Source: an uncultured Collinsella sp. | Lineage (GTDB): Bacteria; Actinomycetota; Coriobacteriia; Coriobacteriales; Coriobacteriaceae | Assembly: GCA_900543025.1 (NCBI GenBank) | Contig: UQPP01000005.1 | Span: 1 to 64,000 of the forward strand | Direction of reading: 5' to 3' | DNA length: 64,000 nucleotides | Shown: piece by piece, positions 28,244 through 37,187 of the stretch | How positions within the stretch are numbered: the first letter of the stretch is position 1 | Layout of the letters: each line of letters opens with the position of its first letter | Notes under the pieces: model-generated | What the model saw: only the letters and a program-made list of their open reading frames with translations | What the model was told of the DNA's origin: nothing | Databases searched by the model: none | Program-made: the position numbers and the translations under genes

Positions 28244-29656
28244 TTATACCTCGTCGTCCTCGTGCAGGCGGCGGCGATAATCGGCGGCCCAGCCCTCAAT
28301 ATTTACCTGACGGGCGCGGCCCAGACCGAGTGCGTCTGCCGGGACCGGCTCAGTGATGACGGAGCCGGCGGCCACGAGCGCGCCGTCGCCAATCTGGGCG
28401 GGCGCGACCATCATGGTATCGGAACCGATGAAGGCATCCTTGCCGATGACGGTCTTGTGCTTGTGAACGCCGTCGTAGTTGCAGGTGATGGAACCCGCGC
28501 CCACGTTGACGCCGGAGCCCATGGTGGTATCGCCGATGTAGGACAGGTGGGGCACCTTGGAGCCCTCGCCGATCGTGGACTTCTTAATCTCCACGTGCGT
28601 ACCGGCCTTGGATCCGTCGAGCATGTGGGTGCCCGGGCGCAGGTAGGCGCGCGGGCCGCAGTCGACGCCGTTCTCGATGACGGCCTCGATGGCGATGGTC
28701 TCATCGATGATGCAGCCGCTGCCGACAGTGGTGTCGGTGAGGCGGCTGTTGGGGCCGAGCTGGCACTCTTCGCCCACGGTGACGTGACCGATCAGATGCG
28801 TCTGCGGCCACACGACGGTGTCGCGGCCGATGGTGGCGTCGGGGCCGATCCAGGCCTGCGTGGGGTCGATGAAGGTGACGCCCTCGGCCATCCAGTGCTC
28901 GTTGATGCGGTCGCGCGCGATGGCGGTGAGCTGCGCGAGCTGGATGCGGCTGTTGACGCCCAGGCCGTCGCGGTAGTCGTCGCAGTGGAAGATGGAGACC
29001 GCCTGGCCGTGACCCTTGAGGATTTCGAGCATGTCGGGCAGATAGTACTCGGACTGCGCGTTGTCGTTGCCGATCTCGTTAATGTGGGCGGCGAGCTGCG
29101 CGCCGTCGAAGGCGTAGCAGCCGGCGTTGCACTCCAGCAGCGTGGCGGCCTGCTCGGGCGTGCAGTCCTTCTGCTCGATGATGCGCTCGATCTGACCATC
29201 GGCGCCCAACTTGATGCGGCCGTAGCCAAAAGGATCGGGCGGGGTCATGGTCATGACGGTGCAGGCGAGCTCGCCGGTGGCGACGGTCTGCGCGAACTTG
29301 GCGACGGTGTCGGCGGTGATGAGCGGCAGGTCGCCGTTGAGCACGACGACGGGGCCTTGCGTGATGCCGCAGGCCTCGAGCGCGACCTTTACGGCGTGAC
29401 CGGTGCCCAGACGCTCGGTCTGCTCGACGCACTCGACCTTGGTAGCGCTGTTGGCATAGGCGCCATCGATGAGGGCGCGCATCTCGTCGGCGTGGCTGCC
29501 GATGACGACCACGACGCGGCTGCAGCCGGCCTTGATGGTGGCGTCGACGATCCACTGAACCATGGGCTTGCCCAGGATCTTGTGCGAAACCTTGCAGTGG
29601 TTCGACTTCATGCGGGTGCCCTCGCCGGCGGCGAGGATAATTGCGGTTGCGTCCAT
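28244..29656 (-). CDS. glmU: bifunctional UDP-GlcNAc pyrophosphorylase / GlcN-1-P acetyltransferase
   Basis: Last two steps to UDP-GlcNAc for peptidoglycan. 470 residues. The N-terminal uridylyltransferase has LAAGEGTRMKS (8-18) with Lys22, and VLNGDLPL. The C-terminal left-handed beta-helix acetyltransferase has hexapeptide repeats (for instance NVGAGSITCNYDG) and the KHKTVIGKDAFIGSDTMMVAP run. The ATG at 29656 follows AGGAGA; the upstream extension of the frame overlaps the divergent transporter region. prs lies next downstream but each has its own terminator. Confidence 0.97.
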   Translation of the reverse strand: MDATAIILAAGEGTRMKSNHCKVSHKILGKPMVQWIVDATIKAGCSRVVVVIGSHADEMRALIDGAYANSATKVECVEQTERLGTGHAVKVALEACGITQGPVVVLNGDLPLITADTVAKFAQTVATGELACTVMTMTPPDPFGYGRIKLGADGQIERIIEQKDCTPEQAATLLECNAGCYAFDGAQLAAHINEIGNDNAQSEYYLPDMLEILKGHGQAVSIFHCDDYRDGLGVNSRIQLAQLTAIARDRINEHWMAEGVTFIDPTQAWIGPDATIGRDTVVWPQTHLIGHVTVGEECQLGPNSRLTDTTVGSGCIIDETIAIEAVIENGVDCGPRAYLRPGTHMLDGSKAGTHVEIKKSTIGEGSKVPHLSYIGDTTMGSGVNVGAGSITCNYDGVHKHKTVIGKDAFIGSDTMMVAPAQIGDGALVAAGSVITEPVPADALGLGRARQVNIEGWAADYRRRLHEDDEV

Positions 29657-29849
29657 GTGATCTCCTGTTACGTTATAGAGACGTGTGTTTGGAAACGATA
29701 CACGGCGCAATATGATACCGCAGGCATATGATGAGCGCGTAGCGATTGGTGTGCGACGGTTGAGGCTTGCGCCGCCGGCGTGGCGTTTGCGCTGCTTGCG
29801 TGCGGCGTTGGCGGTGCTGCGGAGCTGTCTTTTGAGCGAGGGGACGGGG

Positions 29850-30743
29850 GTGCCCGTGGACAACATACAAGAGGAGTTTGGCGGCGAGCCCGTCGCGGCG
29901 TTCTCGATGTCGCATCCGGCTGTGCCGGCACTCTATATAGTGCTGACGCTGGGGCTCACCATGTTCTCGATGCAGCCGGTGCTGATTGCGCTGTCGCTTG
30001 CGGGCGGGCTGGCGTATGGATTTGCGACGCGCGGTGCTGCGCGCACGTTGGGGGCGCTTCGCTGGCAGCTGCCGGTGATTTTGATTATCGCGCTGGTCAA
30101 TCCGCTGTTTAGCGCCTCGGGCTCGACGGAGTTGTTCCGTATTGGTATGCGCGCGGTGTATCTGGAAAGCATGGTATACGGCCTGTGCATGGGCGGGCTG
30201 TTTGTGGCGAGCGTGCTGTGGTTTGAGGCCGCGGCGTCGATGCTCGAATACGACAAGGTGCTCGCGCTGCTGGGCAATGCCGCACCGGTGATTGCGCTCA
30301 TGATCTCGATGTGCATGAGGCTTATCCCGCAGTTTTTACGCCGCGGTCGTACGGTGCTGGCGGTGCAGGATGCGATTGATGTGCCGGGCCGCGCGCCCAC
30401 CGATCCCGTGCGATCGCGCCTGCGGGCGTCGAGCGTGTTGATGGGCTGGGGCATGGAAGATTCGCTGGAGCGCGCGGACGCGATGCGCTCGCGCGGGTGG
30501 GTTGCCGCGACACGTCGTACGACGTATGCGCGGTATCGACTGGGGCGCAGCGACGTTGCCGCGCTGGTCGGGCTCGCGCTGTTTGGCGTGGCCACGGCGG
30601 CAGTGGCGTGGACCGCGACGACGCAGTATTCGTTTTATCCGCAGCTCTCGGTGCCGGCGCCGTGGCTGGGCTATGTCGTGTACGCTGCCTGGATGGTGCT
30701 GCCTTGCGCGTTGCACGCGATTGATGAGAAGAGGTTTGGCTGA
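29850..30743 (+). CDS. ecfT: ECF transporter transmembrane (T) component
   Basis: Scaffold of an energy-coupling-factor vitamin/metal importer. From GTG 29850 it has about 297 residues; GTG 29856 or ATG 29907 are alternatives. The ORF opening further upstream codes an Arg/Leu-rich stretch unlike a protein start, and AGGGGA stands five bases before 29850. Several helices, the MCMRLIPQFLRRGRTVL amphipathic region and the ADAMRSRGW motif (the Ala-Arg-Gly coupling motif) identify CbiQ/EcfT proteins. Its stop overlaps the start of the ATPase gene (TGATG). Confidence 0.88.
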   Translation: MPVDNIQEEFGGEPVAAFSMSHPAVPALYIVLTLGLTMFSMQPVLIALSLAGGLAYGFATRGAARTLGALRWQLPVILIIALVNPLFSASGSTELFRIGMRAVYLESMVYGLCMGGLFVASVLWFEAAASMLEYDKVLALLGNAAPVIALMISMCMRLIPQFLRRGRTVLAVQDAIDVPGRAPTDPVRSRLRASSVLMGWGMEDSLERADAMRSRGWVAATRRTTYARYRLGRSDVAALVGLALFGVATAAVAWTATTQYSFYPQLSVPAPWLGYVVYAAWMVLPCALHAIDEKRFG

Positions 30744-32386
30744 TGGCTCGGTTGGATAGGGGCCCGGTGTCGGGCGCGGCGTGCGGCCCGGATATGCCGG
30801 CGATTGAGGTGCGGAGCCTGAGCTTTGCCTACCCCGATGCTGATGCTGCGGTGCTCGAGGGGCTCGACTGGTCTGTTCCCCAAGGTGCATTTGCGTTGCT
30901 TGTTGGCGGTACCGGATCGGGTAAGTCGACGCTGCTGTCGCTGCTCAAGCCCGAGATCGCACCGGCGGGCGAGCGCACTGGCGAACTGCGCGTGCTGGGC
31001 GAGAACGTTGCCGACATGGACGCGCGGGCATCGGCGGAGCGCGTGGGCTATGTGTTCCAGGATCCCGAGAACCAGATTGTGTGCGAGACCGTGTGGCACG
31101 AGATGGCGTTTGGCCTAGAGAATCTGGGCGTGTCGCGCGACGAGATGCGCCGCCGTGTTGCCGAGACCAGCTATTTCTTTGGTCTTGAGGACTGGCTTCA
31201 TCGCGATACCGACACGCTTTCGGGTGGCCGCAAGCAGCTGCTGTCGCTTGCCGCCGTCCTGGCGCTGCGTCCGCGTGTGCTGCTACTCGACGAGCCCACG
31301 TCTCAGCTCGATCCCGTTGCCGAGAAGAATTTTCTGCACGCGCTGTTTCGCGTGAACCGTGAGCTGGGCTGCACGGTTGTTGTGGCTACGCATCAACCGC
31401 GGCCGATGCTCGAGTATGCGACGCGTGCGTACCGGATTGAGGGCGGTCGCGTGCGCGAGGTGGCGGATATGGCTTCTTTGGGACGCCGAGAATCGCTGTT
31501 TTCCGATGAGATGTTGGGGTGGGGTGCCATCCGATGTGCAAAAAACGGAGTATTCAGCAGGTGTGAGGACAATTTGGGCTCTCTGGAGCCGCCCGGGGAC
31601 GTATCGAGCGCGAAAAAAAGTTCAGAATTGGACAAATCGTCCGAATTTGTGGCGCAAACGTCGCTCGAGAACGGCTCGGAAGCCTTCCCGCGCACGGATG
31701 GAAGCAGAATACTCCAAAAAATGCACGGCGGGTCGGCTACCACCCTGTCGGAAGGCTGGTTTCGCTACGATCGCGCGGGCGGTTGGGTGCTGCGCGGGCT
31801 CGACGTTGCGTTTTCGGCCAGTGCGGTGCATGCGATCGTGGGCGGCAACGGATGCGGTAAGTCGACGATGCTCTCGGTGCTGGCGAAGACCGCCAAGCTG
31901 CAGCGCGGCCGCATGGTGCGCGGAGCGGCCTCGGCGGCGCTGCTGCCTCAGAATCCCAAAGCATTGCTGGTTGCCGAGACGGTGCGCGACGAGCTGATGG
32001 AATGGGCCTCGACCTGCGGATATGACGAGAACTTGGCGCGGGAGCGTGCGGCGCAACTGGGATTGGACGGCCTGGAGACGCGTCACCCTTACGACCTCTC
32101 GGGCGGACAGCGCCAGCTGCTTGCGCTGGCAAAGCTGCTGCTGATCGGCCCCGAGCTGCTGCTGCTTGACGAGCCCACGAAGGGCCTTGACCTGGAGAGC
32201 CGCCGCATCATCGCCCGCGCCCTGCGTGACCATGCGAAGGCTGGCGGCACCGTCATCATGGCTACGCACGATTTGGACTTTGCCGAGCAGGTAGCCGACG
32301 ACGTCGCCATGATGTTTGACGGCGAGATTGCCTGCATGGAGCCCCCGGCCGACTTCTTTGCCGACAACGTGTTCTATAGGGCGTGA
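30743..32386 (+). CDS. ecfA: ECF transporter ATPase, two ABC domains in one chain
   Basis: 547 residues with two nucleotide-binding domains, replacing separate EcfA1 and EcfA2. Domain 1: Walker A GGTGSGKST (near 55-63), signature LSGGRKQ, Walker B LLLDEPTSQLD. Domain 2 (from about 335): GGNGCGKST, DLSGGQRQ, LLLLDEPTKGLD and MATHDLDFA. The linker between them (about residues 265-328) is Ser/Glu-rich, of different composition, and is encoded by a palindromic insertion (see 31535-31726). The reading frame remains intact. Translation is coupled to ecfT by TGATG, and the S component starts five bases after the stop. Confidence 0.93.
   Translation: MARLDRGPVSGAACGPDMPAIEVRSLSFAYPDADAAVLEGLDWSVPQGAFALLVGGTGSGKSTLLSLLKPEIAPAGERTGELRVLGENVADMDARASAERVGYVFQDPENQIVCETVWHEMAFGLENLGVSRDEMRRRVAETSYFFGLEDWLHRDTDTLSGGRKQLLSLAAVLALRPRVLLLDEPTSQLDPVAEKNFLHALFRVNRELGCTVVVATHQPRPMLEYATRAYRIEGGRVREVADMASLGRRESLFSDEMLGWGAIRCAKNGVFSRCEDNLGSLEPPGDVSSAKKSSELDKSSEFVAQTSLENGSEAFPRTDGSRILQKMHGGSATTLSEGWFRYDRAGGWVLRGLDVAFSASAVHAIVGGNGCGKSTMLSVLAKTAKLQRGRMVRGAASAALLPQNPKALLVAETVRDELMEWASTCGYDENLARERAAQLGLDGLETRHPYDLSGGQRQLLALAKLLLIGPELLLLDEPTKGLDLESRRIIARALRDHAKAGGTVIMATHDLDFAEQVADDVAMMFDGEIACMEPPADFFADNVFYRA
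31535..31726. repeat. in-frame palindromic element inside ecfA
   Basis: Left end TGTGCAAAAAACGGAGTATT (from 31535) and right end GAATACTCCAAAAAATGCAC (to 31726) are imperfect inverted repeats. An inner palindrome AATTGGAC-AAATC-GTCCGAATT lies at about 31626-31648. The 192 bases (64 codons) keep the frame and are AT-richer than the flanks. They encode the whole unconserved linker. Confidence 0.75.
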
Positions 32387-32390
32387 TGGG

Positions 32391-33104
32391 ATGACGGACT
32401 GTCGTTTCTCGCGTTTACTCACAAAACTGGAGATCCCGCTGTTGTTGGCGGTGCCGGCGGTGATGGCAGCGGCGTTGCTGGCGGGCGTTGAGCAGGCGGC
32501 GCTTGCCATGCTTGTCGTGGTGGCGCTGGTGCTTGCACTGTTCTTTGCGGGTTACGAGGCATCTCGTCCGGGTTTGCGCCAGATTATGCCCACGCTGGTG
32601 CTGGCGGCGCTGGCGGCGGCGGGGCGCATCCTGTTTGGGCCCATTCCCGACTTTAAACCCGTGAGTGCCATCGCCATTATCGCCGGGGCGACACTCGGTC
32701 GTCGTAACGGCTTTATGGTCGGTGCGTTGGCGGCGCTGACCAGCAATTTCTTTTTTGGGCAGGGCATGTGGACGCCGTGGCAGATGTATGCCTGGGGGCT
32801 CGTGGGATACGTTGGCGGTGCGCTGACGTACGCGGGTGCGTTCGACCGCGCCGACGGCACCGTGCGCATGCCAGCACTGCTGGCGTACGGCTTTGCGTCG
32901 GGCCTGCTCTATGGCGTCGTGATCAACGCGTATGACATCATTGGTTTTGTGCAGCCGCTTACCTGGGCGGGTGCCGTGGCGCGTCTTGCCACGGCGGTGC
33001 CGTTCGATATCACACACGGCCTCGCGACCTGCGTGTTCTTGGTCGCCCTGTACAAGCCCTGGTGTCGCCGCATTAACCGTGTCGTCGTGAAATACGGGCT
33101 GTAA
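32391..33104 (+). CDS. ECF transporter substrate-binding (S) component
   Basis: 237-residue integral membrane protein with about six helices, third gene of the ECF operon. The block GPIPDFKPVSAIAIIAGATLG followed by LTSNFFFGQGMWTPWQMYAWG is typical of one S-component group often linked to cobalamin or related substrates, but no riboswitch or vitamin gene here decides the substrate. The ATG at 32391, five bases after the ATPase stop, is chosen over an upstream frame overlapping ecfA. Confidence 0.88.
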   Translation: MTDCRFSRLLTKLEIPLLLAVPAVMAAALLAGVEQAALAMLVVVALVLALFFAGYEASRPGLRQIMPTLVLAALAAAGRILFGPIPDFKPVSAIAIIAGATLGRRNGFMVGALAALTSNFFFGQGMWTPWQMYAWGLVGYVGGALTYAGAFDRADGTVRMPALLAYGFASGLLYGVVINAYDIIGFVQPLTWAGAVARLATAVPFDITHGLATCVFLVALYKPWCRRINRVVVKYGL

Positions 33105-33143
33105 GGCTGGTTGCGTCGGAGCGGGAATCAATACTGCCGAAGT

Positions 33144-33311
33144 GCCATTTTAAAACTATGCCGGTTTACGGGGCTAGATTGGCGCAGGCCGACCATACCG
33201 GCTTTTTTCAAAATAGAGCAAGCCGTTTACCTGCGGTTTTATTATTACGGAATTGCGCATGGCTGGGGGTTCGCGATTCAGCCCCGTAAACCGGCATAGT
33301 TTTAAAATGGC
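33144..33311 (-). repeat. nested palindrome, arm type A (copy 1)
   Basis: Outer arms AACTATGCCGGTTTACGGGG and its complement; middle arms GACCAT / ATGGCTGGGGG; inner hairpin around CCGTTTACCTGCGG. 168 bp. The inner hairpin reads in the opposite direction to copies 2 and 3. Confidence 0.88.
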
Positions 33312-33406
33312 CGGCTGATACGACGGGCATCGTGGCCCCCAGAGAGCCAAATTGATCCATTTTCTTCCGTCTCCAGATGTCCCCAGGAAATCAGTTGACG
33401 GCGCTT

Positions 33407-33566
33407 GCCACGAAACTGGCCCATCTACTACGTTTAGCTTGATACCCCCGACCATGACCGCGTTTTATGAAAAACCGCAGGCTTTCTACCTGCGGTTTTC
33501 TTTTTGCGTTGTTCGCTGTGGTTGAGGGTAGTGGCTTAAACGTAGTAGATGGGCTGGTTTCGTGGC
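33407..33566 (-). repeat. nested palindrome, arm type B (copy 1)
   Basis: Exactly 160 bp. Outer arms CCCATCTACTACGTTTA and TAAACGTAGTAGATGGG within GCCACGAAA...TTTCGTGGC; inner hairpin AAAACCGCAGG...CCTGCGGTTTT class. Opposite orientation to copies 2 and 3. Confidence 0.88.
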
Positions 33567-33642
33567 GGACGGGGTCACGCGGGCGCCCTTGCGCGGGCAA
33601 AAGTGATCTGTATTTCTTCGTCCCCGGGGGATCATTTGGGGG

Positions 33643-34461
33643 CTAGAGCTCTAGCGTGAGGGTGACGGGGCAGTGGTCGCTGCCGAAGATGTCGCCGCGG
33701 ATGCCGGTGTCGCGTACGTTGTCGGCGATTGCGTCGCTTACCAGGAAGTAGTCGATGCGCCAGCCTGCGTTGTTCTTGCGGGCATTAAAGCGGTAGCTCC
33801 ACCAGCTGTAGACGCCCTCGACGTCGGGGTTTGCCGCGCGCCAGGTATCGGTAAACCCGGCGTTGAGCAGCTCGGTAAACTTGCCGCGCTCCTCGTCCGA
33901 AAAACCGGCGTTGCCGCGGTTGGACTTGGGGTTCTTAAGGTCGATCTCCTCGTGCGCCACGTTAAAGTCGCCGCAGGTTACGACGGGCTTGCCGGTCTCG
34001 CGCTCAAGTGCGCTCAAAAAGCCGCGATAGGCATCGTCCCAGGCCATGCGTACATCGATGCGCGCGAGCTCATTTTGGGCGTTGGGCGTGTAGACATCCA
34101 CGAACCAAAACTTGTCGAACTCGAGCGCGCAGACGCGGCCCTCGGTTGCGGCTTGGGCGACGAGCTCGGCCGCCTCGCCCTCGCCGGCGTAGGGTAGCAG
34201 CGCGTCGGCGTGCAGCACGCGCAGCGGTTCCTGGCGGCTAAAGACCGCAGTGCCCGAATAGCCTTTACGCTCGGCGTAGTTCCAGGTTTGGTGATAGCCG
34301 GGCAGGTCAATATCGACCTGACCCTCTTGCAGCTTGGTCTCCTGCAGCGCCAAGATGTCGACGTCGAGTTCTTGCGCGATCTGAATAAAGCTCGGGTCCT
34401 TTTTGAGCACGGCGCGCAGGCCGTTAACGTTCCACGAGGCAAAGGTGTAAGTCTGAGGCAT
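33643..34461 (-). CDS. xth: exodeoxyribonuclease III (AP endonuclease family)
   Basis: 272-residue Mg-dependent 3'-5' exonuclease and AP endonuclease for base-excision repair. Visible: FASWNVNGLRAVL, the metal Glu in LQETKLQ, the Tyr of VDVYTPNAQ, GDFNVAHEEIDL, WWSYRF, GWRIDYFLVS and the catalytic SDHCPV near the end. The ATG follows an AAAGGA. It is transcribed away from the sirtuin gene, 135 bases apart. Its 3' end meets the palindrome region rather than a clear terminator. Confidence 0.96.
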   Translation of the reverse strand: MPQTYTFASWNVNGLRAVLKKDPSFIQIAQELDVDILALQETKLQEGQVDIDLPGYHQTWNYAERKGYSGTAVFSRQEPLRVLHADALLPYAGEGEAAELVAQAATEGRVCALEFDKFWFVDVYTPNAQNELARIDVRMAWDDAYRGFLSALERETGKPVVTCGDFNVAHEEIDLKNPKSNRGNAGFSDEERGKFTELLNAGFTDTWRAANPDVEGVYSWWSYRFNARKNNAGWRIDYFLVSDAIADNVRDTGIRGDIFGSDHCPVTLTLEL

Positions 34462-34596
34462 GGTGTCCTTTCGACGGGGTTGGCAGGCTTAAGATTAACG
34501 CAACAGGGGCGGGGTGGGCTCCGCGCATGCTGACTCAAAGGCCGCATGCTGGGACGTCGCCCAACGCTGCCCGACTAACAAGGACGGAGGACTCAT

Positions 34597-35349
34597 ATGA
34601 CGCAGGTAATATCGGACCCCAGGCAGGCCTCCGCCGCGCTGGCGGATCTGTTTGACACCCACAAGCGCGTGGTCTTCTTTGGCGGCGCTGGTGTTTCCAC
34701 GGCAAGTGGCATCCCCGATTTCCGCAGCGTGGACGGCCTGTATCACCAGCAGTTTGCCTATCCGCCCGAGACCATGCTGTCGCATAGCTTTTACGAGGCG
34801 CATCCGGCCGAGTTCTTCGACTTCTACCGCACCAAGATGATCGCGCTTGGCGCCAAGCCCAATCGCTGCCACACCAAGCTGGCCGAGCTGGAGCGCGCCG
34901 GCAAGCTAAATGCCGTGGTGACGCAAAATATCGACGGCCTGCATCAGATGGCCGGCTCACGGCGCGTGTTTGAGCTGCACGGATCGGTCCATCGCAACAT
35001 TTGCCAGTCGTGTAGCGCGGTCTATAGCGCCGAGTGGATTTGCTCGCGCGAGCACGAGGACGCCGCGGGCGTGCCTGCGTGCCCCGCGTGCGGCGGCCGC
35101 ATCAAGCCCGATGTAGTGCTCTACGAGGAGCCGCTCGACGAGCACGTGCTGACCGGTGCCGTTGCCGCCATCGCCGCGGCCGATGCCCTCATTGTGGGCG
35201 GGACCTCGCTCGTGGTGTATCCGGCGGCAGGCCTTACGCGTTACTTTACCGGCGATACGCTGGCCATATGCAACCTTGCTCCCACCGATCAGGATGCAAA
35301 TGCCGACCTGCTGATTTCTTGCGACATCGCGGCCGCGTTTGCGTTCTAG
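34597..35349 (+). CDS. NAD-dependent protein deacylase, sirtuin family
   Basis: 250 residues. GAGVSTASGIPDFRS (30-44) binds NAD; TQNIDGLH (109-116) and catalytic His128 in ELHGS follow. A zinc ribbon is formed by Cys136/139 and Cys162/165. GGTSLVVYPAAG is the second NAD motif. All key residues are present, so it should remove acyl groups from lysines in the cytoplasm. Class within the bacterial sirtuins is not decided. AAGGACGGAGG precedes the ATG. Confidence 0.95.
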   Translation: MTQVISDPRQASAALADLFDTHKRVVFFGGAGVSTASGIPDFRSVDGLYHQQFAYPPETMLSHSFYEAHPAEFFDFYRTKMIALGAKPNRCHTKLAELERAGKLNAVVTQNIDGLHQMAGSRRVFELHGSVHRNICQSCSAVYSAEWICSREHEDAAGVPACPACGGRIKPDVVLYEEPLDEHVLTGAVAAIAAADALIVGGTSLVVYPAAGLTRYFTGDTLAICNLAPTDQDANADLLISCDIAAAFAF

Positions 35350-35363
35350 CCCGTGTGCGCGGA

Positions 35364-35369
35364 TACAAT
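35364..35369 (+). promoter_or_regulatory. putative -10 box of the folP-folK operon
   Basis: TACAAT about 75 bases before the folP start, in the short gap after the sirtuin gene. No firm -35 box. Confidence 0.4.
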
Positions 35370-35444
35370 AGAAAGACTGAGTGCAAAGCGACCCCGCCGC
35401 CAGCTCCCCAAGCTCGGCGGCGTGGGCATTTTAGGAGGATGTTC

Positions 35445-37187
35445 ATGGCGAACGACAGCAAGACATGGCGGTGCGGAAAGTATGAGCTCAGCTTTGACCG
35501 TCCGCGCATCATGGGCGTCCTCAACGTGACGCCCGATTCGTTTAGCGATGGCGGGGAGCACTTCGACCCGGATGCCGCCATCGAGTACGGCCTGGCGATG
35601 CTCGACGCCGGCGCCGACATCATCGACGTGGGCGGCGAGTCCACGCGCCCCGGCTTTACCCCGGTCAACCCCGACGAGGAGGCTCGCCGCGTGCTGCCTG
35701 TGGTGCGCGCGCTGGCCAAGGAGGGCGCCATCGTCTCGATCGACACGCGTCACGTGGCGGTTGCCAAGGCGGCCGTGCGCTGCGGAGCCTCGATCGTCAA
35801 TGACGTGACCGGCTTCACCGATCCCAAGATGGTCGAGTTTGTTAAGACGAGCACCTGCGGCGTCATCGTGATGCATGCCGGCGAGGTCGCCGCGCCCGCA
35901 CGCACACACGCAACGGTGCAGCTCGATACCTCGGCAGCGGCGTTTGTTGCCGAGAAGGCGCGCGAGGCGGCTGCCGAGGCCGCGCGTGAGGCCGAGAAGC
36001 CGGCTCGCCGCCGTCGCGGCAAGTTGCTGGGCGAGCCTAAGCCGGAGGCCAAGCTTCCGGGCGGCGTGGTGCAGCCCTCGTTGCCGTTTGGCGAACCGGA
36101 GCCCACGTCCGAGCCTTCAAGCGAGCAGGAGACGCCGGCCGCTGAGCAGGCTGCTGCCGCCGAGACCGTCGCGCCCGCGCCCGAGGCCGCGCCCGAGGCC
36201 ACCGAGGCCGCATCGGAGTCCAATGACCGCCTGGCCGCCATGATGCGCCGCAGCGCCCGCCGCGAGGAAGCCTACGTGCCCACCTCGCAGCTCCGCCGCT
36301 TCACCCTGCCCGATTCGGCGCCCATCATGCGCCGCGTTATGGGCTTTCTGTCCGACCAGGCCCGCACGCTCATCCATGCCGGCGTGTCGCGCGACCGCAT
36401 CTGCATCGATCCTGGCCCGGGCTTTGGTAAGTCGGCTAACGAGGACATCGTTATCCAGCGCGAGACTGCCAAGATGGCGTCACTGGGCTATCCGCTCATG
36501 TGCGCTGTGTCGCGCAAGCGCTTTGTGGGCGCCGTCTCGGGCGTGACCGAGGCCGCCGAGCGCGATGCCGCTACGTTTGGCGTGTGCCTGGGCGCCATCC
36601 AGGCCGGTGCCAACATCGTGCGTGTGCACGACGCCGCGGGCTTTGCGCAGTTCCTGAACGGTTACTGGGCGGTCGCCAAGCCGCAGCCGCGCCGCGCGTT
36701 TGTGGCCGTGGGCTCCAACCTGGGGCATCGCTGCGACAACATCCGCGCCGCGCGCGACATGATCGCCGAGATTCCACTCACCTGCGTGTCCAACTCCTCC
36801 AAGATCTACGAGAGCGAGCCGGCCTACGAGACGCGCCAGGACGCGTTTGCCAACGCCGTCATCGAGATCAAGACCGAGCTGGCGCCGTTGGTGCTGCTCG
36901 ATGAGCTTATGAAGATCGAGGCCGAGCTGGGGCGTGATCGCTCCAAGAAGGCCAAGGCCAACGGCCCGCGCACCATCGACCTGGACCTGCTGTGGATGGA
37001 CGGCGAGACCCACGGCGGCAAAAAGCTGCGCCTGCCGCATCCGCTCATTGGTGAGCGCGATTTTGTGCTGGTGCCGCTCGAGGACCTGATGCACGACCCG
37101 GCGCGGTTCTTCCGCTACAACGGTGTCGAGGTCAAGGAACCCGAGGATCGCGTGGGCCATATCGTGGGCGAATTGGGGCGTATGTAG
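35445..37187 (+). CDS. folP: fused dihydropteroate synthase - HPPK (FolP-FolK) with a long insertion
   Basis: 580-residue fusion of two consecutive folate enzymes, DHPS first, HPPK second. DHPS begins with IMGVLNVTPDSFSDGG (near 22); GGESTRPG and DTRH follow; DPGPGFGKS (322-330) is the pterin site and SRKRF the next. Between VIVMHAGEV (near 143) and TSQLRRF (near 280) lies about 120 residues of Ala/Glu/Pro-rich sequence not found in ordinary DHPS. HPPK occupies about 417-570 with AFVAVGSNLG, YESEPAYETRQ, and GPRTIDLDLL. The ATG at 35445 is preferred because AGGAGG (35433-35438) is then six bases away. It precedes a biotin-ligase-like gene with no gap. Confidence 0.93.
   Translation: MANDSKTWRCGKYELSFDRPRIMGVLNVTPDSFSDGGEHFDPDAAIEYGLAMLDAGADIIDVGGESTRPGFTPVNPDEEARRVLPVVRALAKEGAIVSIDTRHVAVAKAAVRCGASIVNDVTGFTDPKMVEFVKTSTCGVIVMHAGEVAAPARTHATVQLDTSAAAFVAEKAREAAAEAAREAEKPARRRRGKLLGEPKPEAKLPGGVVQPSLPFGEPEPTSEPSSEQETPAAEQAAAAETVAPAPEAAPEATEAASESNDRLAAMMRRSARREEAYVPTSQLRRFTLPDSAPIMRRVMGFLSDQARTLIHAGVSRDRICIDPGPGFGKSANEDIVIQRETAKMASLGYPLMCAVSRKRFVGAVSGVTEAAERDAATFGVCLGAIQAGANIVRVHDAAGFAQFLNGYWAVAKPQPRRAFVAVGSNLGHRCDNIRAARDMIAEIPLTCVSNSSKIYESEPAYETRQDAFANAVIEIKTELAPLVLLDELMKIEAELGRDRSKKAKANGPRTIDLDLLWMDGETHGGKKLRLPHPLIGERDFVLVPLEDLMHDPARFFRYNGVEVKEPEDRVGHIVGELGRM

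Larger units (their letters stand above)
33105..33642. other. 538-base gene-free region filled by two nested palindromes
   Basis: Contains palindrome A1 (33144-33311), a motif related to GGACGGAGGAAAACGGATCA in inverted form (about 33349-33374 and again 33600-33630), and palindrome B1 (33407-33566). Short open frames here are parts of the repeats. No gene is seen. Confidence 0.8.

Noticed and set aside
29685..29849. N-terminal extension of EcfT
   Set aside because: The stretch is Arg/Leu-rich with no homology to EcfT starts and lies in the glmU promoter region; a GTG with a ribosome site follows.
31538..31730. A frameshift or assembly error between the two ABC halves of ecfA
   Set aside because: The frame is continuous from Walker A of domain 1 to the end of domain 2, and the linker has ordered inverted ends.
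32200..33104. Cobalamin or riboflavin riboswitch for the ECF operon
   Set aside because: The upstream region shows no such conserved elements; the genes are coupled to ecfT.
33111..33600. Small open frames in the 33-kb palindrome region (also in the 48- and 55-kb regions)
   Set aside because: They are made of the repeat sequence itself, with no conserved start or ribosome site.
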